Shown here piece by piece: positions 17,039-24,857 of a DNA stretch of 64,000 nucleotides (the stretch's first letter is position 1; every line of letters begins with the position of its first letter). Position numbers and translations under genes: made by a program. Origin of the DNA: Streptomyces sp. NBC_01341 (GTDB taxonomy: Bacteria > Actinomycetota > Actinomycetes > Streptomycetales > Streptomycetaceae); the NCBI RefSeq assembly GCF_035946055.1, contig NZ_CP108364.1, positions 2,666,001 to 2,730,000 of the forward strand. The letters run 5' to 3'. The notes beneath the pieces are model-generated. The model saw only the letters and a list, made by a program, of their open reading frames with translations. It did no database searches and had not been told where the DNA came from.

Positions 17039-18634
17039 ATGAGGACCTCCCCCGCCCTGCGTGCCGCCGCCCTCGCCACCACCGCCACCGTGCTGCTGCC
17101 GCTGGCCGGATGTTCCGACGGCGACGACGGGGGGTCCGGGACATCGACGCCGACGGTCGCCTCGACCGCGGCGCCGACCGCGACGGCGCGGAAGCTGACC
17201 TCCCAGAAGCTCGACTGGAAGCCCTGTCCGGCCCCCAACGCCGCCCAGGGCACGGGCACGGCCCCCTCTCCCCTGCCGGGCGGCGCGGCCTGGCAGTGCT
17301 CCTTCATGGACGCGCCCCTCGACTACGCGGATCCGGACAGCCGCACCATCGAACTGGCGCTCATCCGTGCGGTCGCCAGGAACCAGGACCGCCGGATCGG
17401 TTCGCTGATCTTCAACTTCGGCGGTCCGGGAGCCTCCGGTGTCGCGACGCTGCCTTCCTTCGGCACGGACTACGACACTCTTCGCACCCGGTACGACCTG
17501 GTGAGCTTCGACCCCCGGGGGATCGGCCGGAGCGAAGGCGTCGAGTGTTCGGACGACGAGACGCTCGACGCGCGCTACGAGAAGGACGGCACCCCTGACG
17601 ACGCCGAGGAGGAGAAGGCCTTCGTCGAGGACCAGGAGTCCTACATCGCGGACTGCGAGAAGAATTCCGGGGACGAGCTCCCGTACGTCGGCACGACCAA
17701 CGCGGCCCGGGACATGGACCTGCTGCGCCAGGTGCTCGGCGACGACAAGCTGTACTACTTCGGGATCTCCTACGGCACCGAACTCGGCGGCGTCTACGCG
17801 CACCTGTACCCGAAGAACGTCGGACGGGCCGTCCTCGACGCCGTCGTCGACCCGACGGAGGACGCCCTGGAGTCCTCGCTCGGCCAGGCGGAGGGTTTCC
17901 AGCTCGCCCTGGACAACTTCGCCGCCGACTGCGCCGAACGCGACGACTGCCGGATCCCCGGGGCCACCTCCAAGGAGGTGCAGGACTGGATCGCCGGCGT
18001 CCTCGCCAAGCTGGAGAAGAAGCCCGTCCCGGGTCTGGGCGAGCGGGAGCTGACGGAGACCCAGGCCACGACCGGGATCGCCTCGGCCCTCTATTCCAAG
18101 GAAACCTGGCCGCTGCTGGAACAGGGGCTCGACGAAGCGGACGGCGGCAACGGCGGACTGCTGCTCGCGCTCGCCGACTCGCTGAACGGCCGTTCCGAGG
18201 ACGGCCACTACGACAACTCCAACGCCGCCAACGCGGCCGTCAACTGCGCCGATTCCAGGCAGCGCTTCACCCTGGAGCAGACCAGGAAGGCGCTCCCGCG
18301 CTTCCGGGAGGCCTCGCCCGTCTTCGGTGACTACCTGGGCTGGGGCCTGATGTCCTGCACCGGGTGGCCCGTCACGGGTGCCTGGGAGACGCCGGACGTC
18401 AGCGCGCCCGGATCGGCCCCGATCCTGGTCATCGGCAACACCGGCGACCCCGCGACCCCTTACGCCGGCGCGAAGGCGATGGCCACGGAACTCGGCAAGG
18501 GCGTCGGGATCGAGCTCACCTACAAGGGCGAGGGTCACGGGGCGTACAACGGCGGCAGCACCTGCGTGCAGAAGGCGGTGGACGGCTACCTGCTGGAGGG
18601 CAAGGTGCCCAAGTCGGGAACAGTCTGCGGGTGA
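17039..18634 (+). CDS. Secreted TAP-family alpha/beta hydrolase lipoprotein (first copy)
   Basis: A 531-residue exported hydrolase. The N-terminus has a hydrophobic run ending in LPLAGC, a lipobox, so the mature protein is probably lipid-anchored outside the membrane. The nucleophile elbow GISYGTE (Ser near residue 244) and oxyanion region FNFGGPGASG are those of tripeptidyl-aminopeptidase and proline-iminopeptidase-like enzymes. A C-terminal TAP-like segment (ILVIGNTGDPATPYAGA ... GHGAYN) supplies Asp and His. The start is ATG 17039; there is no strong ribosome site. It is followed 68 bases later by a clear paralogue. Likely role: release of N-terminal peptides from extracellular substrates. 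Confidence 0.86.
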   Translation: MRTSPALRAAALATTATVLLPLAGCSDGDDGGSGTSTPTVASTAAPTATARKLTSQKLDWKPCPAPNAAQGTGTAPSPLPGGAAWQCSFMDAPLDYADPDSRTIELALIRAVARNQDRRIGSLIFNFGGPGASGVATLPSFGTDYDTLRTRYDLVSFDPRGIGRSEGVECSDDETLDARYEKDGTPDDAEEEKAFVEDQESYIADCEKNSGDELPYVGTTNAARDMDLLRQVLGDDKLYYFGISYGTELGGVYAHLYPKNVGRAVLDAVVDPTEDALESSLGQAEGFQLALDNFAADCAERDDCRIPGATSKEVQDWIAGVLAKLEKKPVPGLGERELTETQATTGIASALYSKETWPLLEQGLDEADGGNGGLLLALADSLNGRSEDGHYDNSNAANAAVNCADSRQRFTLEQTRKALPRFREASPVFGDYLGWGLMSCTGWPVTGAWETPDVSAPGSAPILVIGNTGDPATPYAGAKAMATELGKGVGIELTYKGEGHGAYNGGSTCVQKAVDGYLLEGKVPKSGTVCG

Positions 18635-18702
18635 CCGCTCGTTGGACGGCCTGACAGCGGTACCCGGCACGAGCCCGGGCCACCGGCGGGGACGGGGAGG
18701 GG

Positions 18703-20259
18703 ATGAGGATGCGCGTTCGCGGAAGGGCCCGTGGCGCCGGGGCCGCGGCCTGCGCCGCACTGCTGACGACGGCGCTGCTCGCGGGCTGCGACAGCGGCCC
18801 GACGTCTCCCCCGGCGTCGAAGGGGCCGCGCCCGCAGGCGTCGGACGGCTCCCCGGCCGGAGCGTCCGCGTCGTCCCGGCCGTTGGACTGGAGGCGATGC
18901 CGGGCCCCGGAGGGCGGCGAGGCGCCCGGCCCGGCCTGGCGGTGCGCGACCGTCCGGGTCCCCCTCGACCACGCGGAACCGGACGGGAGGACGATCGGGA
19001 TCGCCCTGATCCGCAAACCGGCCACCAGGAAGAGCGAGCGGCTGGGTTCGATGCTCTTCGACTTCGGCGGCCCCGGCGGTTCCGGCGTCGGTATCCTGCC
19101 GCGTGCGGCCGCCTCGTACGGGGAGCTGAACACCCGTTACGACCTGGTGGGCTTCGACCCGCGTGGAGTCGCGGCCAGTGAAGGGGTCCGCTGCCGCGAC
19201 GACGAGGAGCAGGAGAAGAGTTACCGCGAGATCGACATGACCCCGGACACGTCCGCCGAGGAGGCCGCGTTCGTCGCGGACGGCACGGCCTTCGGTGCGG
19301 GCTGCGAGCGGCTCTCCGGCACGGTGCTCCCGCACGTCGGTACGACGAGCGCCGCCCGGGACATGGACCTGATCCGCGCCGCGCTCGGTGACGGGAAGCT
19401 GTCGTACTTCGGCATCTCGTACGGCACGGAGCTCGGCGGCACCTACGCCCACCTGTTCCCGGAGCGCGTCGGCCGGGTCGTGCTGGACGCCGTGGTCGAT
19501 CCGACCGCGGACTCCGTGGGCCACGCCCGCAACCAGGCGACGGGCTTCCAGCGGGCTCTGGAGAACTACTTCCGGGACAGCGGCCGGGACCCCGAGGCGG
19601 GCACCCGCCGCACGGCCGCCCTGCTCGGGCGGCTCGACGGCGATCCGTTGCCGACCTCCTCCGGCCGCGAGCTCAACGAATCGCTCGCGGTCACCGGCAT
19701 CGTGACGCCCCTCTACTCGAAGAGCGGCTGGCCGTCGCTGACGGCCGCGCTCGACGAGGCCGAGAACAGCGGCAGGGGCGACCGCCTGCTGGAACTGGCC
19801 GACTCGTACAACGGCCGCGACGGGAACGGGCACTACGACACCCAGAACCACGCGCAGCGGGCGATCTCCTGCGCCGACACCAGGGCGAGACCCACGGCCT
19901 CCGAGGCCCGCGCGCTCCTCCCCGAGTTCCGGAGGCTCTCACCCGTCTTCGGCCCGTTCCTCGCCTGGGACACGGCCGGCTGGTGCGCGGGGTGGCCGGT
20001 CGAGGGCGAGCACGACACCCCCGAGACCTCGGCCCCGGGCGCCGCCCCGATCCTGGTCATCGGCACGACCGGCGACCCGGCGACGCCGTACGAGGGCGCG
20101 CGGCGGATGGCGGACGAACTGGGCGAGGGGGTCGGCGTCGTGGTGACCAACAAGGGCGAGGGGCACGGGGCGTACGGCGAGAGCACCTGTGTGACCTCGC
20201 TGGTCGACGCCTACTTCCTGGACGGCGAGGTACCGGCGGACGGACGCACCTGCTCCTGA
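18703..20259 (+). CDS. Secreted TAP-family alpha/beta hydrolase lipoprotein (second copy)
   Basis: A 518-residue paralogue of the preceding gene, with the same lipobox (LLAGC), FDFGGPGGSG oxyanion region, GISYGTE nucleophile elbow (Ser near residue 239), and ILVIGTTGDPATPYEGA ... GHGAYG C-terminal Asp/His region. The start is ATG 18703 with a GGGGAGGGG ribosome site. Divergence in the N-terminal linker and in the middle segment suggests an old tandem duplication with differing substrate preference. A hairpin follows the gene at 20308. Confidence 0.86.
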   Translation: MRMRVRGRARGAGAAACAALLTTALLAGCDSGPTSPPASKGPRPQASDGSPAGASASSRPLDWRRCRAPEGGEAPGPAWRCATVRVPLDHAEPDGRTIGIALIRKPATRKSERLGSMLFDFGGPGGSGVGILPRAAASYGELNTRYDLVGFDPRGVAASEGVRCRDDEEQEKSYREIDMTPDTSAEEAAFVADGTAFGAGCERLSGTVLPHVGTTSAARDMDLIRAALGDGKLSYFGISYGTELGGTYAHLFPERVGRVVLDAVVDPTADSVGHARNQATGFQRALENYFRDSGRDPEAGTRRTAALLGRLDGDPLPTSSGRELNESLAVTGIVTPLYSKSGWPSLTAALDEAENSGRGDRLLELADSYNGRDGNGHYDTQNHAQRAISCADTRARPTASEARALLPEFRRLSPVFGPFLAWDTAGWCAGWPVEGEHDTPETSAPGAAPILVIGTTGDPATPYEGARRMADELGEGVGVVVTNKGEGHGAYGESTCVTSLVDAYFLDGEVPADGRTCS

Positions 20260-20307
20260 CGCCCGGAGACCCGGGGAAGCAGGGAGACGGGGCCGGCGGG
20301 CATGCGA

Positions 20308-20337
20308 AAGGGCCGGCTCCGCACGGAACCGGCCCTT
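20308..20337 (+). terminator. Hairpin terminator after the second hydrolase gene
   Basis: AAGGGCCGG (20308-20316) pairs with CCGGCCCTT (20329-20337) around a 12-base loop, 49 bases after the hydrolase stop. It precedes a separate intergenic repeat element. Confidence 0.7.
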
Positions 20338-20354
20338 CACAGGTCGTGCCCGGT

Positions 20355-20440
20355 CCAGGGACTCTCGTTCGGATCAAGCTGGGCTCCGCGGGGCCTGGCA
20401 CCGCACGCTGATCCAGCCTGATCCAAGCGACTGACCCTAG
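20355..20440. repeat. Intergenic element, copy A (imperfect terminal inverted repeats)
   Basis: An 86-bp segment between convergent genes. Its ends are imperfect inverted repeats: TCGTTCGGATCAAGCTGG from the left, and TCGCTTGGATCAGGCTGG read from the right on the other strand. The right end, CCCTAG, contains the TAG stop of moeZ. Most of it matches copy B at 61120-61285 in inverse orientation. It could be a small non-autonomous mobile element or a conserved 3'-end RNA structure. Confidence 0.75.
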
Positions 20441-21615
20441 TAGACCGGCTTCTCGGGCTCGATCTGGTTGACCCAGCCGATGACGCCGCCGCCGACGTGC
20501 ACCGCGTCGGCGAAGCCCGCCGACTTGAGGACCGCGAGAACCTCGGCGCTGCGGACGCCGGTCTTGCAGTTCAGGACGATGCGCCTGTCCTGGGGAAGGT
20601 CCTGGAGGGCGTTGCCCATGAGGAACTCGTTCTTCGGGACCAGCCGGGAGCCGGGGATCGAGACGATCTCGTACTCGTTCGGCTCGCGGACGTCGATGAT
20701 CTCGATCTTCTCGTCGCCGTCGATCCACTCCTTGAGCTGCTTGGGAGTGATCGTGGAACCGGCCGCCGCCTCCTGGGCCTCCTCGGACACGACGCCGCAG
20801 AAGGCCTCGTAGTCGATGAGCTCGGTGACGGTGGGGTTCTCTCCGCAGACCGCGCAGTCGGGGTCCTTGCGGACCTTGACCTGGCGGTACTGCATCTCCA
20901 GCGCGTCGTAGATCATCAGACGGCCGACCAGCGGGTCACCGATGCCGGCGAGCAGCTTGATGGCCTCGTTGACCTGGATGGAGCCGATGGACGCGCAGAG
21001 CACACCCAGGACACCGCCCTCGGCGCAGGAGGGGACCATGCCGGGCGGCGGCGGCTCCGGGTAGAGGCAGCGGTAGCAAGGTCCGTGCTCGGACCAGAAC
21101 ACGGACGCCTGGCCGTCGAAGCGGTAGATCGAGCCCCAGACGTACGGCTTGTTCAGCAGGACCGCGGCGTCGTTGACGAGATAGCGGGTGGCGAAGTTGT
21201 CCGTGCCGTCCACGATCAGGTCGTACTGCGCGAAGATGTCCATCACGTTGTCGGCTTCGAGCCGCTCCTCGTGAAGGACGACGTTGACCAGGGGGTTGAT
21301 CCCCTGCACGGTCTCCTTGGCGGACTGGGCCTTGGACTTGCCGATGTCGGCCTGACTGTGGATGACCTGACGCTGCAGGTTCGACTCGTCGACCTCGTCG
21401 AACTCGACGATGCCGAGCGTGCCGACACCGGCCGCGGCCATGTACATCAGGGCCGGCGAACCGAGGCCGCCGGCGCCGACACAGAGCACCTTGGCGTTCT
21501 TCAGCCTCTTCTGACCGTCCATCCCGACATCCGGGATGATCAGGTGGCGGGAGTACCTGCGGACCTCATCGACGGTGAGCTCGGCAGCCGGCTCGACCAG
21601 GGGTGGCAGCGACAC
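20437..21615 (-). CDS. moeZ: MoeZ/MoeBR adenylyltransferase-sulfurtransferase
   Basis: A 392-residue two-domain enzyme that adenylates, then thiocarboxylates, small sulfur-carrier proteins for molybdopterin, thiamine or amino-acid sulfur transfer. The ThiF/MoeB domain shows the GAGGLGSPALMY nucleotide loop and zinc pairs CYRC and CAVC. The C-terminal rhodanese domain shows the active-site loop CKTGVRS with its persulfide Cys. The start is GTG 21615 with GAGG upstream. A sigma-R type promoter lies about 65 bases upstream, inside the end of the previous gene. The TAG stop is provided by the intergenic repeat element. Converges on the hydrolase genes. Confidence 0.93.
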   Translation of the reverse strand: MSLPPLVEPAAELTVDEVRRYSRHLIIPDVGMDGQKRLKNAKVLCVGAGGLGSPALMYMAAAGVGTLGIVEFDEVDESNLQRQVIHSQADIGKSKAQSAKETVQGINPLVNVVLHEERLEADNVMDIFAQYDLIVDGTDNFATRYLVNDAAVLLNKPYVWGSIYRFDGQASVFWSEHGPCYRCLYPEPPPPGMVPSCAEGGVLGVLCASIGSIQVNEAIKLLAGIGDPLVGRLMIYDALEMQYRQVKVRKDPDCAVCGENPTVTELIDYEAFCGVVSEEAQEAAAGSTITPKQLKEWIDGDEKIEIIDVREPNEYEIVSIPGSRLVPKNEFLMGNALQDLPQDRRIVLNCKTGVRSAEVLAVLKSAGFADAVHVGGGVIGWVNQIEPEKPVY

Positions 21616-21680
21616 ACGAACCTCAACAATGCAGGTGGTCGGTTTCTACGTACTTCATCAACGTACGGTTGTTCTCCCGT

Positions 21681-21706
21681 AACACTGCCACGCCGCCTGT
21701 CATTCC
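21681..21706 (-). promoter_or_regulatory. Sigma-R type promoter of moeZ
   Basis: Minus-strand GGAAT (21702-21706), exactly 18 bases, then GTT (21681-21683). This matches sigma-R promoters. The -35 element overlaps the last codons of the upstream glycosidase gene. A very short ORF (MKYVETDHLHC, 21623-21658) lies between it and moeZ but lacks a ribosome site. Confidence 0.65.
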
Positions 21707-22527
21707 GAGATACCAGGTCCGATCCGCGAGACGAATTCGTCCCAGTAGCTGGGCAGCGTCTCGAATGGGTCGGTTTGTCCCCTCATGCCGTCCCGGTCCG
21801 TGAAGAAGACCGTGCCCGCGCCCTGCCAGCGGGCGATCCGCATGGCCTCCTCGAGGTGGGTGCGCGGGACGCCGTGCACGAAGTGGGCGAAGCGGCCCGG
21901 CTCGTAACCCGCGGTCCACTCGGCCACCTGGGACCAGCGGTAGTCGGCCCACGCACCGCGGAAGGTCACCAGCTGGTCGGCGGCCTCCGCGTACCCCGGA
22001 TACGGATGGGTGTCGTGGCCCAGGACCAGCCGCCCGCCCGCCGGGTCCACGCGGTCGCTGTCGGCCAGGAGCCCGCTGAGGGTACTGGTCAGACGGCGGA
22101 CCGCCGGGAGCAGGTCGCGCCCGCCCGGGCAGCGGTCGAGATAGAAGCCGCCGACGCGGTACCAGTCGAGGTAGGACTGGGCGTCGGCGACGATCTCGCC
22201 GAAAGGACGGCCCCCGAAGGCCAGGTCGAGGTGACCCAGCAGCCGGCCGCCCGCCGCCCGGACGGCGTCGTCGGGCACCTCCCCGTGCAGGGCACGCTCG
22301 CGGGCGTTCCGCAGCCGGCCGGCCGCCTCCAGGCAGTGCGGGTCGGGCCGGGTGCCCGGCCCGTCGTCGATGTTGAGCACCGCCCAGTGCAGGGGTGTGC
22401 CGGGCCTGCTGAGCCCGGCCCATTCGGCGGGTGCGAGCAACGGGTGGGCGTAGCCGGGCACGCCCACGCCCAGCTGCTCGGCGCCACCGGTCCGCACGGC
22501 GGCTCCGGGCCGGGTCAGATGCGGCAC
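21700..22527 (-). CDS. Spherulin-4 family (GH135-like) glycosidase
   Basis: A 275-residue protein that follows the spherulation-specific family 4 pattern: a GVPGYAHPLL entry strand, a Trp, AVLNIDDGPG, GGRLLGHLDLAFGGRP, YLDWYRVGGFYLDR, and late strands with GTVFFTDRDG. Members include fungal Sph3/Ega3, endo-alpha-1,4-galactosaminidases that act on galactosaminogalactan, related in fold to the PelA hydrolase. No signal peptide is evident from GTG 22527 (VPHLTRPG), so location is uncertain. A GGAGG lies 4 bases upstream. The start overlaps the end of the epimerase gene by 13 bases, so it is co-translated as the last gene of the operon. Substrate inferred from family and context only. Confidence 0.75.
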   Translation of the reverse strand: MPHLTRPGAAVRTGGAEQLGVGVPGYAHPLLAPAEWAGLSRPGTPLHWAVLNIDDGPGTRPDPHCLEAAGRLRNARERALHGEVPDDAVRAAGGRLLGHLDLAFGGRPFGEIVADAQSYLDWYRVGGFYLDRCPGGRDLLPAVRRLTSTLSGLLADSDRVDPAGGRLVLGHDTHPYPGYAEAADQLVTFRGAWADYRWSQVAEWTAGYEPGRFAHFVHGVPRTHLEEAMRIARWQGAGTVFFTDRDGMRGQTDPFETLPSYWDEFVSRIGPGISE

Positions 22528-23480
22528 GCCGCCTCCATCCAGATGTCGGCGAGGGACTCCTCCAGGTTGATGCGGGGGCGCCAGCCCAGCCGGTCCCGGG
22601 CGGTGCGTACGTCGGCCTGCTGCCAGGCTCCGCAGCCGTCGGGGTAGGGCGACGGGGTGACGGCCAGCTGCTCCACCACGGATTCCGCCGAGGCCCGCGG
22701 AGCTCCGATCGGCAGCCGGGAGGGAGGCGTGTCCAGCTCGTGCAGCGCGCCGGTGTATCCGGCCACCCGGGCGAGGACGGCGGCCGCGTCACGCAGCCGT
22801 ACGGCCCGGCCCGTACCGATGTTGACCACGCCCTGGGCGGCGGAGAGCGAGGCCGCGTGCACGGCTCGCGCCACGTCCCGTACATCGACGAAGTCGCGCT
22901 GCACCCCGAGGCCGCTGAGCTTGAGCTCGGGGTCGCCGGCCTGCATGGCGCGCCGCATCGTCTCCGCGAGCCTGCCCAGCGGGGAGCCTGCGGGAGTGCC
23001 GGGCCCGACCGGGGAGAAGACCCGCAGCACGACCGCGTCCAGACCGGAGCCGAGGACGAGTTCGGTGGCGGCCAGCTTGCTGACGCCGTACGGGCCGCCG
23101 GGACGGGGTACCGCGTCCTCGGCGGTGGACGAGCCGGGCTGCGAAGGCCCGTACTCGGAGGCGCAGCCGACCTGGACGAGCCGGGCGCTGCAGCTGCTGC
23201 GGCGCATGGCCTCGCAGACCGTGGCGACCGCGACGGTGTTGTGCCGGGTCAGATCGCGGGCGCCTCCCCGGGTGGCACCCGCGCAGTTGACGACGACCCC
23301 CGGGTGGACGGCGTCCAGGAAGCGGGTGAGCGCACCCGGGCTGCCGCCGGCGAGGTCGAACCGCACGTCGGCGTCGTCGCCGCGGCCGAGCGCCGTGAGG
23401 TGCACGGCCGGGTCGGCGAGCAGCCGGTCCGCGACGAAGCGGCCGAGGAATCCGTTGGCTCCGAGCAGCAGAACCCTCAT
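22515..23480 (-). CDS. NAD-dependent sugar-nucleotide epimerase/dehydratase (extended SDR)
   Basis: A 321-residue extended short-chain dehydrogenase with the nucleotide loop GANGFLGR at residues 7-14 and the catalytic YGVSK (Tyr and Lys). GVQRDFVDVRDVARA and VNIGTGR in the second half are typical of UDP-hexose 4-epimerases and dTDP-sugar enzymes. The usual SS(T)xxVYG serine motif reads CASEYG here. The start is ATG 23480, inside an ATGA overlap with a 19-codon ORF. In this operon it would supply the sugar nucleotide, for example by C4 epimerization as UDP-GlcNAc epimerases do for Pel and galactosaminogalactan. That step is inferred. Confidence 0.85.
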   Translation of the reverse strand: MRVLLLGANGFLGRFVADRLLADPAVHLTALGRGDDADVRFDLAGGSPGALTRFLDAVHPGVVVNCAGATRGGARDLTRHNTVAVATVCEAMRRSSCSARLVQVGCASEYGPSQPGSSTAEDAVPRPGGPYGVSKLAATELVLGSGLDAVVLRVFSPVGPGTPAGSPLGRLAETMRRAMQAGDPELKLSGLGVQRDFVDVRDVARAVHAASLSAAQGVVNIGTGRAVRLRDAAAVLARVAGYTGALHELDTPPSRLPIGAPRASAESVVEQLAVTPSPYPDGCGAWQQADVRTARDRLGWRPRINLEESLADIWMEAACRI

Positions 23481-23536
23481 CGCGCACCCCTTCGGTGCCG
23501 ACGGCGCGGTGCCGGTGCGGGGGATTGGCGGGTCAT
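23477..23536 (-). CDS. 19-residue basic mini-ORF coupled to the epimerase gene
   Basis: Encodes MTRQSPAPAPRRRHRRGAR from ATG 23536, with a strong AAGGAG (centred at 23548) 8 bases upstream. Its TGA overlaps the epimerase ATG as ATGA. The epimerase's own weaker AAGGGG lies inside this ORF. The arrangement is that of a translational coupling leader. The product itself may have no function. It is separated from the upstream membrane-protein gene by 79 bases holding a small CCCGCGG/CCGCGGG hairpin. Confidence 0.5.
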   Translation of the reverse strand: MTRQSPAPAPRRRHRRGAR

Positions 23537-23615
23537 GTCCGGTGTCTCCTTGAGGAAGGTGTGGGGCGGGAGGGGAGACCCGCGGCGTCGGCTCCGCGGG
23601 GGTGGGGCGGTCCGG

Positions 23616-24857
23616 CTACGCCGGGGCGTGGGCGGAGGCCCGGGTGAGGGTGACCGATGCGTGGAGCAGCAGCGCGAGGGCGGCGACCCCGCAGGCGAGG
23701 GCGGACACGCCGCCGGGTCCCGCCACGGCGACGAGCGAGTCGACCGGCCGGGCGAGGAGGTCGAGGCCCGGCAGCCGTCCGGAGAGGACCAGAAAGGGGG
23801 CCGCCACCTCGACGGCGCAGGCGGCTGCCAGTCCGGTGGCGGCGGGTTCGGGGAAGCCGTGGACGGCGAGCAGCCGGGCCAGGAACAGCAGCAGGCCGAG
23901 AGCGGCCGCGCCCGTGGGGACACCGTGCTTTCCGCCGTATCCGAGGTCGGCGAGGAAGAGGAGGGCGGCCAGTGCGCAGAGCAGGAGCGCCACGACGGCG
24001 AGGAGCAGGGGGCGTACGCCGGCGCCGAACTCCGCCAGGGCGTGCGAGGCCGCGAGGCGGCGGCGCGCGTGCACGGCGAAGAGGTGGGCGCACCAGGCCG
24101 CCGGGACCGGTGCCAGTGCCAGCCCCAGCAGGGGGGCGGGCGAGGCCGCCCAGGCGCCGTCGGGGCCGCCGCTGATGACCTGGGCGATGAGGTCGTCGCC
24201 GTACACGGTGTACCCGAGGAGCCAGCAGACGTAGAGCGTGACGCCCCCGACGCCGTCCGGGGCGCGCAGCGGGCCGTCGCGCAGGCACAGCCGGAGCCCG
24301 AGGACGACGAGAAGTGCTCCTGCGGCGGTCATCGCGAGACGGGCCTCCCCGCCGAGCACTCCTTCGGTGGCCCGGAGCGCTCCGGCTGTTACGAGGCAGG
24401 CCGCGCCGGGCAGCAGGGCGGACAGCGTCCATCCGGCGTTCCCTTCCTCGCCGGGGCCGGGGTGTGGCTGCGGCGGGCGGGGCGCCGGCGTGGACCTGCG
24501 CGTGCCGGGGAAGCGGGCGTAGAGCTCCTCCGCGAGCGAGAAGACGTCGCGGTGCCGGTAGCGGGCCGCGGTGCGGTCGGTGAGGCCGTGCGCCTCCAGG
24601 CCGGCGGCGATCTCCAGGGGATCGACGGCGCGCTCGCAGAGGTCGCGGTGGCGGTGCAGGAGCACTGTCACCGGGTCGGCGGGGCCGCGCCTCGTGACGG
24701 CCCTGCGGGCGGGGCGGTAGGCGATCTCGGGCGCCCGGACGGCGGAGCCGACCGCTGCCCCGCTCAGGTCCGCGGGTTCCCGCCCGGCGTCCGGGGCGTC
24801 GGTCGGTCCGCCCATGGGGGCACCTCCGTGGTCGTGGCCGCTCGTCTCGTCATGCAT
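23616..24857 (-). CDS. Polytopic membrane protein of the exopolysaccharide-like operon
   Basis: A 413-residue protein from ATG 24857. The first about 130 residues are soluble and include a helical motif HRHRDLCERAVDPLEIAAGL and RHRDVFSLAEELYARFP. The rest holds about ten hydrophobic helices. No named family recognised. Its start overlaps the glycosyltransferase stop by 8 bases (ATGCATGA), so the two are translationally coupled. By position it is the best candidate for the membrane partner of the glycosyltransferase, comparable in role to PelG/PelE components. This is inferred from context; I see no sequence motif that proves it. Confidence 0.7.
   Translation of the reverse strand: MHDETSGHDHGGAPMGGPTDAPDAGREPADLSGAAVGSAVRAPEIAYRPARRAVTRRGPADPVTVLLHRHRDLCERAVDPLEIAAGLEAHGLTDRTAARYRHRDVFSLAEELYARFPGTRRSTPAPRPPQPHPGPGEEGNAGWTLSALLPGAACLVTAGALRATEGVLGGEARLAMTAAGALLVVLGLRLCLRDGPLRAPDGVGGVTLYVCWLLGYTVYGDDLIAQVISGGPDGAWAASPAPLLGLALAPVPAAWCAHLFAVHARRRLAASHALAEFGAGVRPLLLAVVALLLCALAALLFLADLGYGGKHGVPTGAAALGLLLFLARLLAVHGFPEPAATGLAAACAVEVAAPFLVLSGRLPGLDLLARPVDSLVAVAGPGGVSALACGVAALALLLHASVTLTRASAHAPA

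Noticed and set aside
21623..21658. An 11-codon ORF (MKYVETDHLHC) between the moeZ promoter and moeZ
   Set aside because: No ribosome site at a workable distance, and no leaderless promoter spacing; left as a note only.
23575..23605. CCCGCGG/CCGCGGG hairpin as a terminator inside the exopolysaccharide-like operon
   Set aside because: Short stem with no U-tract and strong translational overlaps on both sides; more likely incidental or a processing site.
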